A stretch of DNA of 64,000 nt from Norana najaformis (Eukaryota; Annelida; Clitellata; Crassiclitellata; Hormogastridae), in the NCBI GenBank assembly GCA_964023275.1, contig OZ029927.1:19954762-20018761 (forward strand), in the 5' to 3' direction. Shown piece after piece: positions 1 through 22,948 of this stretch. The notes under the pieces were generated by a model. That model saw nothing but the letters and a program-made list of their open reading frames with translations, was not told the origin of the DNA and did not search any database. Each line of letters begins with the position of its first letter. Positions within the stretch are counted from its first letter, which is position 1. The position numbers were made by a program, and so were the translations under genes.

Positions 1-48
1 TGATGACAGTATAGCCAAACATCGGTCTCTTGAACTATCGAGAACAAT

Positions 49-10908
<10,860 letters not shown>

Positions 10909-11082
10909 GATGTCCTTGTTCTGGTGATGTGCGGATGTCGACACTCAGATGCACTATGAAGACTTCTTCTGTGCTGGAGTTTATTCAGTCTGTTTCTCAG
11001 AGGTTTTCTTCACTTTCTCACGTAGCTTGTCGATGATGCTGATAGTCGCTGTGCTGTGAAGGTTGCTTAGGAGTAGATCCCA

Positions 11083-11089
11083 TTTTATA
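11083..11089 (-). promoter_or_regulatory. TATA box of the chitinase gene
   Basis: TATAAAA in the context CTTATAAAATGGG lies about 175 bases upstream of the chitinase start codon. Transcription would start near 11055 and give a 5' UTR of about 150 bases without an intron. Position and match are good; usage is inferred. Confidence 0.55.
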
Positions 11090-11814
11090 AGACTTTGAAG
11101 GCGTAAATTTATGGTCATTATCCCCGTTGGAGATAAACCACGTGCGAACATAAATTAATTCGTTCTTGGAAACAATAAGCTTTTATTTACTACACGTCGC
11201 AGGAAGATCAGCGAACCTTCGAAGTCGCGGTAAACAACCAGAGATAATTTATCTCCAGTGTTCGTATTTGAAACTGTAAATTTAGTGTTAACAGCTTTGT
11301 TTTATTGTTTTCCTTTATCAGCTTTCCGCTCATAATGTGTGTCGCAGCTCGTTGTGTTTACGACACGTGAATTGCTCTTGAGCGGTAGCCAACAATGAAG
11401 GCCACACTCGATATAAAGTTCTCTGGTCGTTTAAGTGATACCGCTGTGAAGCAGATAAAAGTGAATTGAGCGCTACTCGACTGTTACTTGATATACACGT
11501 GATCTAATCTGTGAGCATGCGGTCAAAACTTGTGGGATTGTTACAGAACAACAAATAACACGTCCGGACCCACTTCCTTGACCTTAAGTGCTTCGTGTAT
11601 TTGTTTGGACAGATTTGTAACATTTTCATCAAAAGCAAACTGCTCTTTCCAGCTCCTAAATCAAGTTTGTCTTAGACCATATATTGCTCTCAAGTGGTAG
11701 TATACTACAAAGGCCACGCTCGATTTAAACTTCTAATAGTAATGATAATGATAATAAAAATAATTTTTATATATTATTATTATTGTTATAATTGTATTTA
11801 TGATATCATAATTA

Positions 11815-11957
11815 TTACTGGCGATGGCGCCTGCGCCATGGGCTTCGCTGACCCGAGCGCCGACGTCTCCATGACCTTGACCCTCCGGCTGACCTTCGTC
11901 GGGCGCTGCGGCTCCTTGACCTTGAGAACTGGTTGGGACCCGTCGGCTGAGTCTCCA
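11815..11957. other. GC-rich island between ATT microsatellites
   Basis: About 140 bp with GC content far above its AT-rich surroundings, bounded by irregular AT/ATT sequence on the left and a pure (ATT)n run on the right. It contains TGACCTTGA at 11872-11880 and 11917-11925 plus TGACCT at 11890. It lies about 0.9 kb upstream of the chitinase start. Confidence 0.7.

Positions 11958-12029
<72 letters not shown>
11957..12029. repeat. (ATT)n microsatellite
   Basis: About 24 uninterrupted ATT units. Shorter related runs lie at 12253-12360. Confidence 0.95.
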
Positions 12030-12334
12030 CGAAGTTCAATACTTTAAAAAACTTGTCAATCTAATGTGGAAAGGTTCTAGAAAAGCAGATGGCATTCCCA
12101 CGCTGGATAGCCACCGAGAGTCTTTGGAACAGGTAGCTGGTCTCCAGTGGATCGTGGGTTGCATCAGTCAACCTTCGTCCTACTGTAATTCAGACACAAA
12201 ATCCATCCCTTCCTTACTCCATGCGCCGCTGGTCTCCAGTGCGACCGCCATTGTATTATTATTATTATTATCATCATCATTTTTAGTATTATTATTATTG
12301 TTCTTGTTCTTGTTATTATTATTATTTTTCTAAA

Positions 12335-12520
12335 TTTTTATTATTATTATTATTTTGCATTTATTACGCATGCAAGGTCAGTACACCTGAATTAGGGGTG
12401 CCAAGCAGTTGTGAGTGAAGGACTTGTTCGAGGTCCCTACACAGTAACGGTCTCATGGGAAGAGGCTCGAACCCGTACTCTCGGAGTTACAAACCTAGGG
12501 CTCTATCCAATCGACTTTAA
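12335..12520 (-). repeat. tRNA-derived SINE, (TTA)n tail
   Basis: Same family as 4966-5158. B-box-like GGGTTCGAGCCTC on the minus strand, GTGTAGGGACC in the body, tail at the left edge. Confidence 0.6.
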
Positions 12521-13084
12521 GATAGGTCTGTTTTTGAGCAGTGCATGGTGAAACAACACGTTCTTGTTGTGCGAGATTGTTCCATACGGATGGTGCAACG
12601 CAGGAAGAAGCATGATGGCATTGCAAGGCTTTTACACTTGTCTGACACTGCTCCATGGTTTCCTGTCACGTCTTTAATGTGGACGCTATCTGGTGGAGTT
12701 AGGAGTTTATAAAGTTTTAAGCATTAAAGTTTTGAACCACCTGGAGGTTTTTAGATTAAACCCATACAATGTACGTATGGATTGGAAGGCGGCGTTTAGG
12801 GCTTTAAAGGTTAAGCATGCAATTTTGAACTTAATGCGGCATTCAGCAGGAGGCCAGTGAAGCTCACAAAGGCCATCTAATGCAGTTGATTTTGAAGAAG
12901 GACATGTAGCGAATCTAGCAATAAAGTGGAGTTTTTTGGATTAAAACCATACAAATTCGATCATTGTTCTTCATCTTTTGCAATCACAAATCTTTTCGGG
13001 ATATTGAAGCACGAGTTTCAGCTTGGAAATCATATAATCTAATTTACTTTAATTATCAAGTACCGTAATCATAATGAGCAATCA

Positions 13085-13395
13085 TCAGTTGGAAGGTCGC
13101 TTCAAGTGAAATCTATTCTAATCCAATCTAAAGACTTCCTGAGCGCCATTATGATAATGCCCAAGGTATCAGGCGATGGTTGCTTCAAGTCAAAATCGCA
13201 GTCAAAAATTATAAACTGTTGGAGAAGCCGGGTCGAATTTTGATAGGTCAGAGAAACCAGAAGCTGGGCTACGGTGGGTAAGTAAGTTGAAAAAGATGCG
13301 TCTTTAGTTTGGGCCTGAAGGGTATCAAAGAATTGACAGAACGAACTGAAACGGGCAGTGAAACACCCCGCTTCAGATGTAGGCCTAATCATAAT
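13085..13395 (-). mobile_element. CR1/L2-like retroelement 3' fragment
   Basis: The minus-strand frame starts with CFTARFSSFCQFFDTLQAQT and passes into the 3' UTR blocks of the (GATTA)n family (CTTCTCCAACAGTTTAT, GAAGCAACCATCGCCTGATG). 5'-truncated. Confidence 0.5.
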
Positions 13396-13554
13396 CGTAA
13401 ATCGTAGTAGTAATCTGAGATTTCTACAGCACTCAAAGAACGCAAAGTCGCGGTATCCAGCTCATTATTGTGGCCGCGATCAAAAGCATTCTCACAGCAC
13501 GTGTGTTTTCGTGTTTACCTATTGCGTTCCCTGTTTTCTTCGTGTCAGATATCA

Positions 13555-13720
13555 TTAGATACCAATACGATAACAACGCTTTAGGAATTTTGAGATTGGC
13601 ACACGTTTGCACCGGTGTTTTTATCTTTATCGGCCGAATTTCGAAGACTAAACCATCGCTCGTGGGACAAGCGGCGCATGAGAAAAACAGTGTTGCAGAA
13701 ATATCGACTGAAGATATACT
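13555..13720. repeat. Interspersed repeat, inverted copy at 15030-15165
   Basis: The block containing TTGGCACACGTTTGCACCGG, CGAATTTCGAAGACTAAACC and GTTGCAGAAATATCGA is the reverse complement, with substitutions, of 15030-15165 (GCCAATCGCAAAATCC is shared at the outer end). It is not coding by any frame I can trust. Confidence 0.6.
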
Positions 13721-13749
13721 TTCGGGTCGCTGCATGGTCCGCATGCGTG

Positions 13750-14045
13750 AAACAGCTTTCTGGCATCAATTCAGGAGACCGAAAGTGTTCACGCTTTAAA
13801 AAAATTATTAAAAAATCAAGTCTAATGTTTAACTCGTGTTCACGCTTTAAAAAATTATTAAAAAATCAAGTCTAATGTTTAACTCTCAGCACTTGCATGC
13901 GTTGACATATGACATCGTAACTGCTGCTTACGTAATCGTAAACTCGAAATTTCTGAAGTGCTACTTAAAAGCTAAGCGCAGGGCAGCAGCTTATTCACGA
14001 GCGCTGCGTCAAGTCCGTGGGGTTGTCCAAAGATGCCATGTCAAG
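13750..14045. repeat. ~300-bp repeat, inverted copy at 20790-21005
   Basis: It contains TTCTGGCATCAATTCAGGAG, a tandem doubled ~50-bp unit (GTGTTCACGCTTTAAAAAAA..., 13788-13888), CAGCACTTGCATGCGTTGAC and a divergent (TTACGA)n-family 3' end from 13930. The same order is seen in reverse complement at 20790-21005, without the doubling. Confidence 0.65.
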
Positions 14046-14262
14046 AATCAAGTCCGATTCCCAGGAGACCAGAGAGAGTGGGTTGTGTTTAAGCTGAGAG
14101 AAATGGGAAGACTGATCAAGGTGGGATTTCTTGAAAAGGTGAGATTAGTTTTGAATGGACTACCTGAATTGTAACATATAGAGTGAACGACGGAAGGGAT
14201 AAAAGAGCAGAGAATTTGCGAAATTCATGGGGGAGATGACGCTGCTACTTCATTTGTTGTCA

Positions 14263-14400
14263 GTACAATTACAATTACAACTACAATTACAACTACAATT
14301 ACAACTACTATTACAACTACTACTACAACTACAATTACAACTACAACTACAACTACAATTACAACTACAATTACAACTACAACTACAGTTGCAGTTATAA
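14263..14400. repeat. (ACAACT)n / (ACAATT)n microsatellite
   Basis: Alternating CTACAA and TTACAA units over about 135 bp. Confidence 0.9.
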
Positions 14401-14557
14401 CACGTTTCTCGTAAAAAAGAATTACCATTTCTTTTTCATAATGGTCCAGAATTAATTTGTATGCTTTTCAAGGTGTCTCAAATGGACATCAACGTATGAC
14501 CTGGACATTGTGTAAATGTGCCTAGTTGAAATAGCCTACACCATAACTTAAAGAGCG

Positions 14558-14645
14558 TCGCTCTGCCTGTCTGTCTGTCTTCTCTGTCTGTCTGTCTGTC
14601 TGTCTGTCTTCTCTGTCTGTCTGTCTGTCTGTCTGGCTGGCTGTT
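14558..14645. repeat. (CTGT)n microsatellite
   Basis: CTGT tetranucleotides with two TCTTCT interruptions. Confidence 0.95.
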
Positions 14646-15416
14646 TCAATCTTATGACTAAAGTAGCTAAATTTTACACATGAGTGTAAAGCTCGCTTTC
14701 TTCCCACGGTCGTTTACCCCAAGATATCTCACGTGTTCACCTAGATGTAGCTGAACCTACCTATGAATTAGCCATACACGAACTAAATTATTTGTGATCA
14801 TTACTATAAATCACCTGTGTTAAGAACTCAAGACTGCTTTGCAAGCACATAAATAGTCAGCCTTGTCTATGATAACTATAATAAGCTATTGTGTAAGCTA
14901 GATTGGTCGGCTACCATCGAGCGCTATATATAACTTGTATTATTAGTAGACCGACACGAGATATAGGGTATAGACTACTTTATCGTTGTTATGAATACTG
15001 TTGTAATCTGCCTTTGTATATCTTAAATCGACATTTCTACAACTCTGTTTTTCTTGTGCGACGTCGGTCCCATGAGCGAGCGTTTAGTCTACGAAATTTG
15101 GCCGACAAAGATAACAACGCCGGTGCAAACATGTGCCAATCGCAAAATCCCTAAATCGTTGTTATCCTGTTACAAAGGCATCATACGATAATCGGAGTTT
15201 AAGAGTTCCACCAAGATTTGAGATTAAACAGTAGCGATGTCCGAATCATAAATTAATAACTTTGTGACCAGTAGATTATTCAACCTTGGACTTCAGAATG
15301 GAACATAGGCCTACAAAAGCAAAATTCACGAGACTGATAAAATAGCGATATTTTCACCATTAAAAGTAAACACAAACACAGTTTTAATCATTGACTTCGT
15401 TTATTTTTCGTAGATG

Positions 15417-15490
15417 TGAATAGGCTGCCCTGCGCTTAGCTTTAAAGTAGCGTTTAAGAAATTTCAAGTTAACGATTACGATTACGAGAA
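15417..15490 (+). repeat. Divergent (TTACGA)n retroelement 3' end
   Basis: GCCCTGCGCTTAGCTTTAAA ... AATTTCAAGTTAACGATTACG, the same subfamily as 20800-20882 (plus) and 13930-14045 and 27196-27370 (minus). Confidence 0.6.
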
Positions 15491-15769
15491 GCAAAATATC
15501 AGAGTTACCTGTTAACAATGTTTCTAAAATAATACTGGCCTACGTGTCTGATCAAGGCGAGTTTTTTATTGGTAAAGTACGTTAGTAGTCCTAACAAATT
15601 AACTATTTATAACATTAATTATAACATTAATATATAATTAACTATTTATAACATTCTGAAACAGGATTTGCGAGGCTAGAGTATCACTGTCTAAAAATAA
15701 TGCAAAAGCATAATTAACTTCCCTTTCATCTTCAGTGCCTTAAGAAAATTCCTAACAACAAAAATAAAT

Positions 15770-16350
15770 GTTCTTTAAAAATAGCATAATCATAATAATA
15801 CATAACCTGAGATGTAATGTAATAATTCTCAAGGCATCAGTAGATGGTCGTCATTTACCAAAGTCGACGTGCAAACCATATTTTCAGGGTAAGTTTGGTC
15901 AAAAGCCAAGAGGGAAATCCAAGAAGACACATAAACAGTCTACGGAGTAAACGAATCTGGGAAAAGATAGGATTTAGTTGAGATCTAAAGGCCAACACAG
16001 GCTCAGGAGGGCGAACGTTTGCCGGAAGAGAGTTCCAGAATCTGGGGCCAGCAACGACCAAGGCATACAATCCTTGTTCTCGATATAGTCAGGGTGAAAC
16101 ATCTTGAGAGTGAGAGGATCTTGTTGAGTAACTATACAAAACGTCGGGAATTAGCAAGAGACGAAGATAGTGAGGTTGGCTTAAAATGTAGAATCTTACA
16201 GATAATTAAACTTGTCTTGAGAACTATTCTCTTTCCTATGGGTAGCCAGTGTAGTGATTTCAGAATTGGAGATATGTGTTGATATTTTGGAACGTTTGTG
16301 ATGACTCTGGCCAAGGTGTTTTGGACCCTTTTAAACTTCATCAAGTTAGC
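15770..16350 (-). mobile_element. CR1/L2-like RT C-terminal, frameshifted
   Basis: Two minus-strand frames read in order. At 16344-16132: FKRVQNTLARVITNVPKYQ and PILKSLHWLPIGKRI. At 16070-15855: VVAGPRFWNSLPANVR and RRLFMCLLGFPSWL. This is the conserved C-terminal stretch of CR1/L2-type reverse transcriptases, broken by at least one frameshift. A fragment of the same family is at 58280-58560. Confidence 0.7.
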
Positions 16351-16617
16351 TTTTAGAATGCAATTAAAAGGGAAGTTACAGCTGTCAAAACGGCTAGATC
16401 ATATGCTACACAAACTAAGGTTGAAAAAAGTATACGGTGCCTAATCCTATTGATATCATGAATTTGATTGTGGGCTGACTCACTGTTGAGTTAATGTGTT
16501 CAGAGCAGTGACATGTACAGTAGGTGAACTTCAGAATTTGGGCCTCTTTTTGCGAGTCCACATCCCTTTTTCTTGATGAACTTAGAGATCTAGGACAGTT
16601 GCAAATTTACTCATGTC

Positions 16618-16940
16618 ATCGTAATCGTAATCTTGAGCGGAAAGAGAGATAAGGGGAAGAGGAAGAATCCTGATATACGATCTGAGGAAGATGGGTGTTT
16701 TCAGTTTTGAGTGAAAGACCTGTGGAGAAATTGCAAGGGATGAAGTGTTGTTGAGTTCGTATGATGGCCGGAGTTTATTACAGAGGGAAGAGGCAGCTAT
16801 GGCTATGGAGTGATTTCCAAATTTTAAGGATGAGGTGACGGGAGGGCGAAGATGGGTTAAGACAGAAGCGAGCGGAGTGGTTGGATTGTAGGCCTAAATA
16901 ACCGACGAAGATATACGAGGGCTGAGAGGAATGAACTATG
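16618..16940 (-). mobile_element. (TTACGA)n-family copy with internal deletion
   Basis: The tail (CATCGTAATCGTAATCTTGA) joins directly to the region normally ~180 bases further in (GCGGAAAGAGAGATAAGGGG). The 3' UTR core is therefore deleted, while the former coding part continues to about 16940. Confidence 0.55.
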
Positions 16941-17269
16941 TTGTGTTGTAGGTAAGCGATAGGACTTTGTACTCAATTCGTTCAGTTATTTTAAGCCAGT
17001 CAAGTGTATTTATAACACGAGTGATGTGATATGTTTATATATGACATACATTAGATTTACTTGAATTGCTTATCTTGTCTGACTGTATCCTTTTAACCTT
17101 TAATTTCTATCTTTAGTTTAAAATATGGTAGCCTATCAAGCATAATATGGACTTCGGGTTGTGAAGGAAAATGAACCCGACATTCACCACAGAGTATAGA
17201 AACTTTCGCTCATTCAAATTTTAGAGTGCATAGGCCACTATAGGTTCAAGCGGCGCTATAAAATGCGGC

Positions 17270-17700
17270 AATGTATTGTAAATGAAATGTACACGTGTTT
17301 CTATAGTGACCGTATGGCCTTGACCCTGCTCATTTTTCAAAGAATTTATCGAGTGAGATCCTTCACTACCGCTGCCCATTTGAATAGGCGCCACGCCATT
17401 TAAGGTCTCCGTTTATGGACCGTGCTAGACAGAGATTCAAATCTCTGAAACAAGCCACGATCGGTATGCAAACCGGCATCCTCACGCACAGAGGCGCCTT
17501 GTTGTACTCTTTAACCAATGCAAGATGTTTATGTAAATGTGCATGTTTTCTGCAGCGATCGCATGGCTTTGACACTGCTAATTTTCCAATGAATTGATCG
17601 GGTGAGATCCTTCACCACCGCTGCCTCTTTGAATGGGCGCCAAGCCATTTAAGGTCCCCGTGTACGGACCGTGTGTGGTCTGTATTGTATCGATTCTATG
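17270..17700 (-). repeat. Two SINE copies in tandem
   Basis: 17282-17510 and 17525-17690 are minus-sense copies of the SINE at 36735-37025. Both carry GGTGAGATCCTTCACYACCG and GCCATTTAAGGTC in reverse orientation; the first also has the GATTTAAATCTC-like block. Confidence 0.65.
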
Positions 17701-18328
17701 AGGTTCGGCTGCGTCTTGGTAAAACATTCAGTTCATGAGACATACGTGACGGAATTGGCCAGTCCTCTGCCATACAGTCACATTCATTTGGGCCATACCG
17801 GGTCCTGCATGGTGCTGCTGATGGCAACTAGCAACTAGCTATGGCTCAATGTGGATCGAATGAACGTAGCCGTCAGGGTTGTTTTGCCGTATTATCTTTC
17901 CAATCGTTTTATAGCAGAGTTCGCTTGAGGAAAACAAGTGGAACAAATATCTTGACATACTATTTTTGTGTCGTGTAGAGGATAGAAAGATATTTCAAGG
18001 TGAGATCATAAATATAGAAAGACAGAGATATAGAATATAATAAGATATTTCAAGATGAAATCTTGAAATGTCCATTGTCGGCTCAAGATAAGATATTTCA
18101 AGATTTCACCCGGGGAGACTTTAATTTTCAACTATATGCAGTCACATTTCTGTTTAAAACTAGTTTTTAAAAGCTTAAAAATAAAATGCAGTAAAACAAA
18201 ATACATCAAAGTCAAGAGATAATGTTTGCAGATTTTAGTTCACAGGTAGCCTATCTCCATTTTGGCGCTCTCATTTTCGAATTGGTACAGTTGGAAACAA
18301 CATAGTCTGTCTTCCCATTTCGTCACCC

Positions 18329-18391
18329 AAATGTTGAATGATTAGTCAGTACCAAATGTTGAATGATTAGTCAGTAGAATGATTAGTCAGT
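18329..18391. repeat. Small tandem triplication
   Basis: Units of AAATGTTGAATGATTAGTCA, the third truncated to AGAATGATTAGTCAG. Confidence 0.85.
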
Positions 18392-19319
18392 ATCTAGATA
18401 CACACTGAGCATCCATCAGCTTGTCGTATAACCTAGCCACTCGCCAGAAAGTAGATTGTATCGGTCAACATCGCGCTTTCATCCCACGATGCTGTTGTAA
18501 CAGCTAGCGAGTTATTGAACAGAACGAGTTTCGTATAAGGTTCAAAGTTTGCGGCGAATTTTCTTTTCTTTGTATGCATGGTTTTCTGTCCTGTTGATGG
18601 CATGCCATTTAGCAAAATAGAAGGTGATCTCTCATCTGTTTTATCTGAATTACGAGACTTAATCAGTGTATCTACTTCAAACCATCTTTTAAACTTCATC
18701 TTCTGTCCTTGCTTAAATAATCGCAGTGAAGCCTGAGCTAACTGGCATCAGGAAGCCAGTACCAATCAACGGGAAAGGGGATTATTTATTTTCCTTTACA
18801 GTCTGATTCTTTATAGTACACAAAGGCTTTGTCTTTATTATGCAAAGATGTATTTAACCTCTCCGCAGCGTTCCGATACCTCCAGCGCGCTCAATATCCT
18901 AGTGGTGTTATTATATGTTAACTGGGCAAATGCTACAAAGCATTTTTCATACCCAGGTGAATGAACACAACATTACAAAAGCCATTTATTTCAATACTGC
19001 ATGTATTAAATCCGATTTAATATGAACTGAAAATTCGAGGGCGGTTTTTAAACGGGGGCGAGTTTGTATTGTAGATGGGGGAGATTCCATTTCAATGGGG
19101 GAGACTTTGTTCCGAAACAGAGTCTCCGGGGGAGACATTATTCCAGCCCTGGGGGAGACTCTGTTTGGGGGAGACTTTATTTCATGACACCGGCAATGGA
19201 CGAATTCCAAGGTCCAGGACACGGGGCCAGTGCATCGCAGGACTTGCCGTTTACTTCCCACCCTATGTCTGTACCGAATAATACAGCTTGGTGACAGAGG
19301 AACGGTGTGCACAAACAAC

Positions 19320-19430
19320 TTGGCCAGGGTTGTTACACGGAGTTGAACTCGCAATCGCATGATCATTGACCAAAGGCGTTACCGATAGACCAATGTGTCG
19401 CATATATAGGATTAAGTATATTATATTAAA
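19320..19430 (-). repeat. tRNA-like repeat, inverted copy at 20230-20342
   Basis: Minus-strand sense of a ~110-bp unit with A-box-like TGGTCTATCGGTAACGC and B-box-like GAGTTCAACTCC. The plus-sense copy at 20230-20342 has TGGTCTATTGGTAACGC and GGGGTTCAACTCC. A third, partial copy is near 32890-32960. These are SINE heads or tRNA relics, not intact tRNA genes. Confidence 0.55.
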
Positions 19431-19518
19431 GATATACATATACATATATTGAACACAAGGTTGCTTATATATATTGAACACAAGCTTGCTTATATATATA
19501 GGCCTATAAGCAAGCTTG

Positions 19519-19810
<292 letters not shown>

Positions 19811-20024
19811 TCTCTATCTTTCTGTATTTCATGATTTCACCGTGAGATATCTTATTATATTCTATATCTCTATCTTTCTCTCTTTCTCTTTCTCTCTCTC
19901 TATATATATCTTTCTCTATGTATATATATTTCTCTATATATAAGCAAGCTTGTGTTCAAGTGACACAGCCACGCATAAATAATTATATGTTCTTTAAATA
20001 TCCTTTTGCGGTTTCTATCAATGA

Positions 20025-20068
20025 TTATATTAAAGATTATATATAGGCCTATATAATCTTTAATATAA
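20025..20068. repeat. Near-perfect palindrome around TAGGCCTA
   Basis: The arms TATATTAAAGATTATA and TATAATCTTTAATATA flank TAGGCCTA; one arm is two bases longer. Confidence 0.9.
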
Positions 20069-20229
20069 TATACGGGTCTAATATATTAGAAGATCATGCA
20101 ATGGGATCGTAATCGTAATCCCGAGATTTCTACAGCGCCCAATGAAAGCCACGCCATGGGGACCAGCTTATTCACAGTCTCTAAGTAAATAAACATAAGG
20201 GGCCGTATAATACAATGCAAGACATTACT

Positions 20230-20342
20230 CTATAATACAGTAACATACTTAATCCTACATATGCGACACTTTGGTCTATTGGTAACGCCTTTGGTTAATG
20301 ATCATGCGATTGGGGGTTCAACTCCGTGTAACAACCCTGGCC
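20230..20342 (+). repeat. tRNA-like SINE head
   Basis: It carries TGGTCTATTGGTAACGC (A box), GGGGTTCAACTCC (B box) and GTAACAACCCTGGCC downstream. It is inverted relative to 19320-19430. Confidence 0.55.
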
Positions 20343-20344
20343 AT

Positions 20345-20782
20345 CTCTCACAGCTTAGACACAACCCACCCTAACCTCCTCTCTCTGGTCTCCTGGCAAC
20401 CGGCGTTGGTTCCACCACTCTGGAATAAAAGCCCTCCAGAACTGCGACAGTTTTCTGACCCACCATACAAACTCATCGATGCTCCACCGCTTGTAATTTC
20501 TGCTTCGGCCTTTCACTCAAAACTAAAAAAACATTCCTCTTTCACAGATCCTATCCTGACACCCCTTCTTCCTCTTATCTCTCTCTCTCCTCTCCAACCC
20601 CAAACGCCACCCCTCACCCATAGCTGCCACGCTCTCCGTCTGACTTTTGGATCTTGATCTGGAACCGAACCCTTTTGCCTAATGATTTTGTTTTGACTGA
20701 GCGCCTGTGAAAAAGCTGGTTCCCGCGGCGTTGCTTTCGTTGGGCGCTGTAGAAATCTCGGAATTACGATTACGATTACGAT
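20345..20782 (+). mobile_element. Retroelement 3' end with coding remnant
   Basis: The best sense copy of the (TTACGA)n family. The frame 20298-20657 contains ISASAFHSKLKKHSSF, like the terminal 'F...KLKTHLF' of CR1/L2 polymerases, followed by the 3' UTR (TTGACTGAGCGCCTGTGA, GGGCGCTGTAGAAATCTCGG) and the tail ATTACGATTACGATTACGA. Confidence 0.65.
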
Positions 20783-21004
20783 ATGGCATATTTGGACAAA
20801 CCCACGGACTTGACGCAGTGCCCTGCGCTTAGCTTTTAAGTGGCGCTTTAGAAATTTCAAGTTTACGATTACGATTACGAAAATAGCAGTTACGATGTCA
20901 TTTGTCAATGCATGCAAATGCTGAGAGTTAAACACTAGACTTGATTTTTAAGTTATTTTTTAAGCGCGTGAACGCTTTCGGTCTCCTGAATTGATGCCAG
21001 AAGG

Positions 21005-21420
21005 CTGTATATGTATAAGCAAGCTTGTGTTTAAGTGACAGCCGGTTTATGCATAAGGATATTTAAAGGTCATCTAATTATATAGAAGTGTGGCTGTTTT
21101 TGAACACAAGCTTGCTTTTATATATATATATATACGCAAGCATGTGTTCATATATATATATCTATAATATATATATATATAAAAGCAAGCTTGTCTCCAC
21201 GAAACACAGCCACACTTCTATATAATTATATGGTCTTTAAATATCCTTATGTAAAAACCGCATAAGGCTATTTAAAGGCCATATAATTATATACATGTAG
21301 CTTGCTTTTATAGAGATATATGTATGTATATAAGCAAGCTTGTGTTCACGAAACACAGCAACGCATATATAATAATATGTCCTTTAAATATCCTTATGGT
21401 TTCCATCAATGATTTTGATA
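21005..21420. repeat. Foldback cluster with ATAAGCAAGCTTG
   Basis: Blocks of ATAAGCAAGCTTGTGTTCA, and of its complement next to TATATAATTATATGG and TTTAAATATCCTTATG, occur in both orientations. The same blocks recur at 19440-19520 and 19935-20010. Confidence 0.7.
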
Positions 21421-22267
21421 TCTAGTGTTCAAAATTGACAGACGATGACATCAAGTACCATACGATTACTGTGTAGTACTAGAACGTTTTCAAGTGTATA
21501 CCTGCTTCTGTTTGATCACGCGCATAGACCAAAAACTTTCATTTGTAAATATTATCTCACAAGGGCATTGACATCGCGCGCTGCAGACAACACGCTTAAT
21601 TTAAAGACGATGACGTAGGTATTCCGTTTAAATCAGGATCCCTGCGCAGTATCGTCTAGTTCTAAGGTCAAATTTGTTGTCGACTTCTAACTAAATCAGG
21701 TGTTTGTTGTTTTGGGGAAGTATGATCTTAGTTCTAAGGTCGAAATTTGTTTTCGACTTCTAACTAAACCGTTTGTTGTTTTGGGGAAGGATGATTTTAG
21801 TTATGCGTAGGTGCCAATTATGATTGTATCCTGTAGTCATATTTTAAACAGGCCTGAATACGTAAGATTAATTCCACTATCTGATTATTGATCAATTCGG
21901 TAGCATGCTTTGTCTATAATTCAATGACTACGGTTTACAGGCTGCTTAGGGGACTCAGTGTAAAGATCTTGGGCGAATTGTTTGCCCACACTTGTATCTG
22001 TTATCACGTAGAATTTGGTACCGGCACGAGCTGGGAAGCAGACGGCAAGTCTTACGATTCACTGGCCCCGTGTTGAAGACACTTCGGATTCGTTGATTGC
22101 CCGCTCAAGGGTCCAACAGAAGTAATTGATTGCCTTCCTTATGTTCCACTAAAACATTGGAGCTTACTTTACTCTGTATGTGTGCATGGATGCATAATGG
22201 CTGTATGTATGGATTATTTCAGCTGGTTGGCCACTACAAGGGCGTTATAGTTGAGGACCAATTAAAG

Positions 22268-22431
22268 CAGTGGCGGATTTAGCTACAGGCGTGGGGGCGG
22301 TTCGCCGTCCGGTTATTTTGGTTATATGCTGGCATCCCTCAGACCTGACCCCTGTATGGTGGACTGCCAGAATGTGGCACCCCTCTGGAAATGCTCTTTT
22401 CCCCACGGAAGCAATCATGGAGCCGCCACTG
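22268..22431. mobile_element. hAT-type MITE, 164 bp, with 8-bp TSD
   Basis: The ends are CAGTGGCGGATTT and, inverted, CAGTGGCGGCTCC. The flanks are AATTAAAG (22260-22267) and AATTGAAG (22432-22439), an 8-bp target duplication with one mismatch. No coding capacity. A sister copy is at 56051-56213. Confidence 0.85.
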
Positions 22432-22948
22432 AATTGAAGGTAACATATTCTGAACTTAGGCAGCCGCTATGAAGGATTACAGTAATAAAGTACAAACACA
22501 GGAATATCACCTGTTGTCAAATCACGTCAAACGTCCGATTTGTCCAAGATGATGACAACAATAGTTATGTAAGTTTGCAAGTACGTATGTAATGGTGTGT
22601 GTATGAATGTAAGTATGCATGTGGAATTTGTATAGGGCCTTTCATTGCCTCACTGCTTGCTAGCCTAACAGATATTAGACTTCTATTTGTAAACGAATGA
22701 CAAGTTTCTCTCTTTGAACATGCTTGAAAGTGCTTTGAACATGTGCTGAACAGGCAACTGTTTAGTCTCAAAACATTTCTTAAATTGTTCATGATCACAT
22801 CCATAAGAAACCCTTAAATCCACAAGATGCCACATATGAAGTAAAAACGACTTCGTTATTTCTTTCAACATTCTCACCCAGCTGCAGGTTTAATAGGTGA
22901 GAAGTGAGAAAGCAACAAACGTAAAAATCATGAATCGTGACAATGGCT

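Noticed and set aside
14903-15154. 83-codon frame and its counterpart at 13433-13799
   Set aside because: These are readings of an inverted interspersed repeat in opposite orientations, not conserved protein.
18433-18699. 88-codon minus-strand frame with Lys/Arg-rich start
   Set aside because: It has a faint look of a transposase N-terminus, but no motif is complete enough to name.
19986-20040. Hairpins as transcription terminators
   Set aside because: Factor-independent terminators are not expected in animal nuclear genes, and the hairpins belong to AT-rich repeat sequence.
20230-20342. Possible tRNA gene
   Set aside because: A and B boxes are present but the acceptor and anticodon stems do not pair convincingly. 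The sequence is repeated elsewhere in degraded form, as expected for a SINE.
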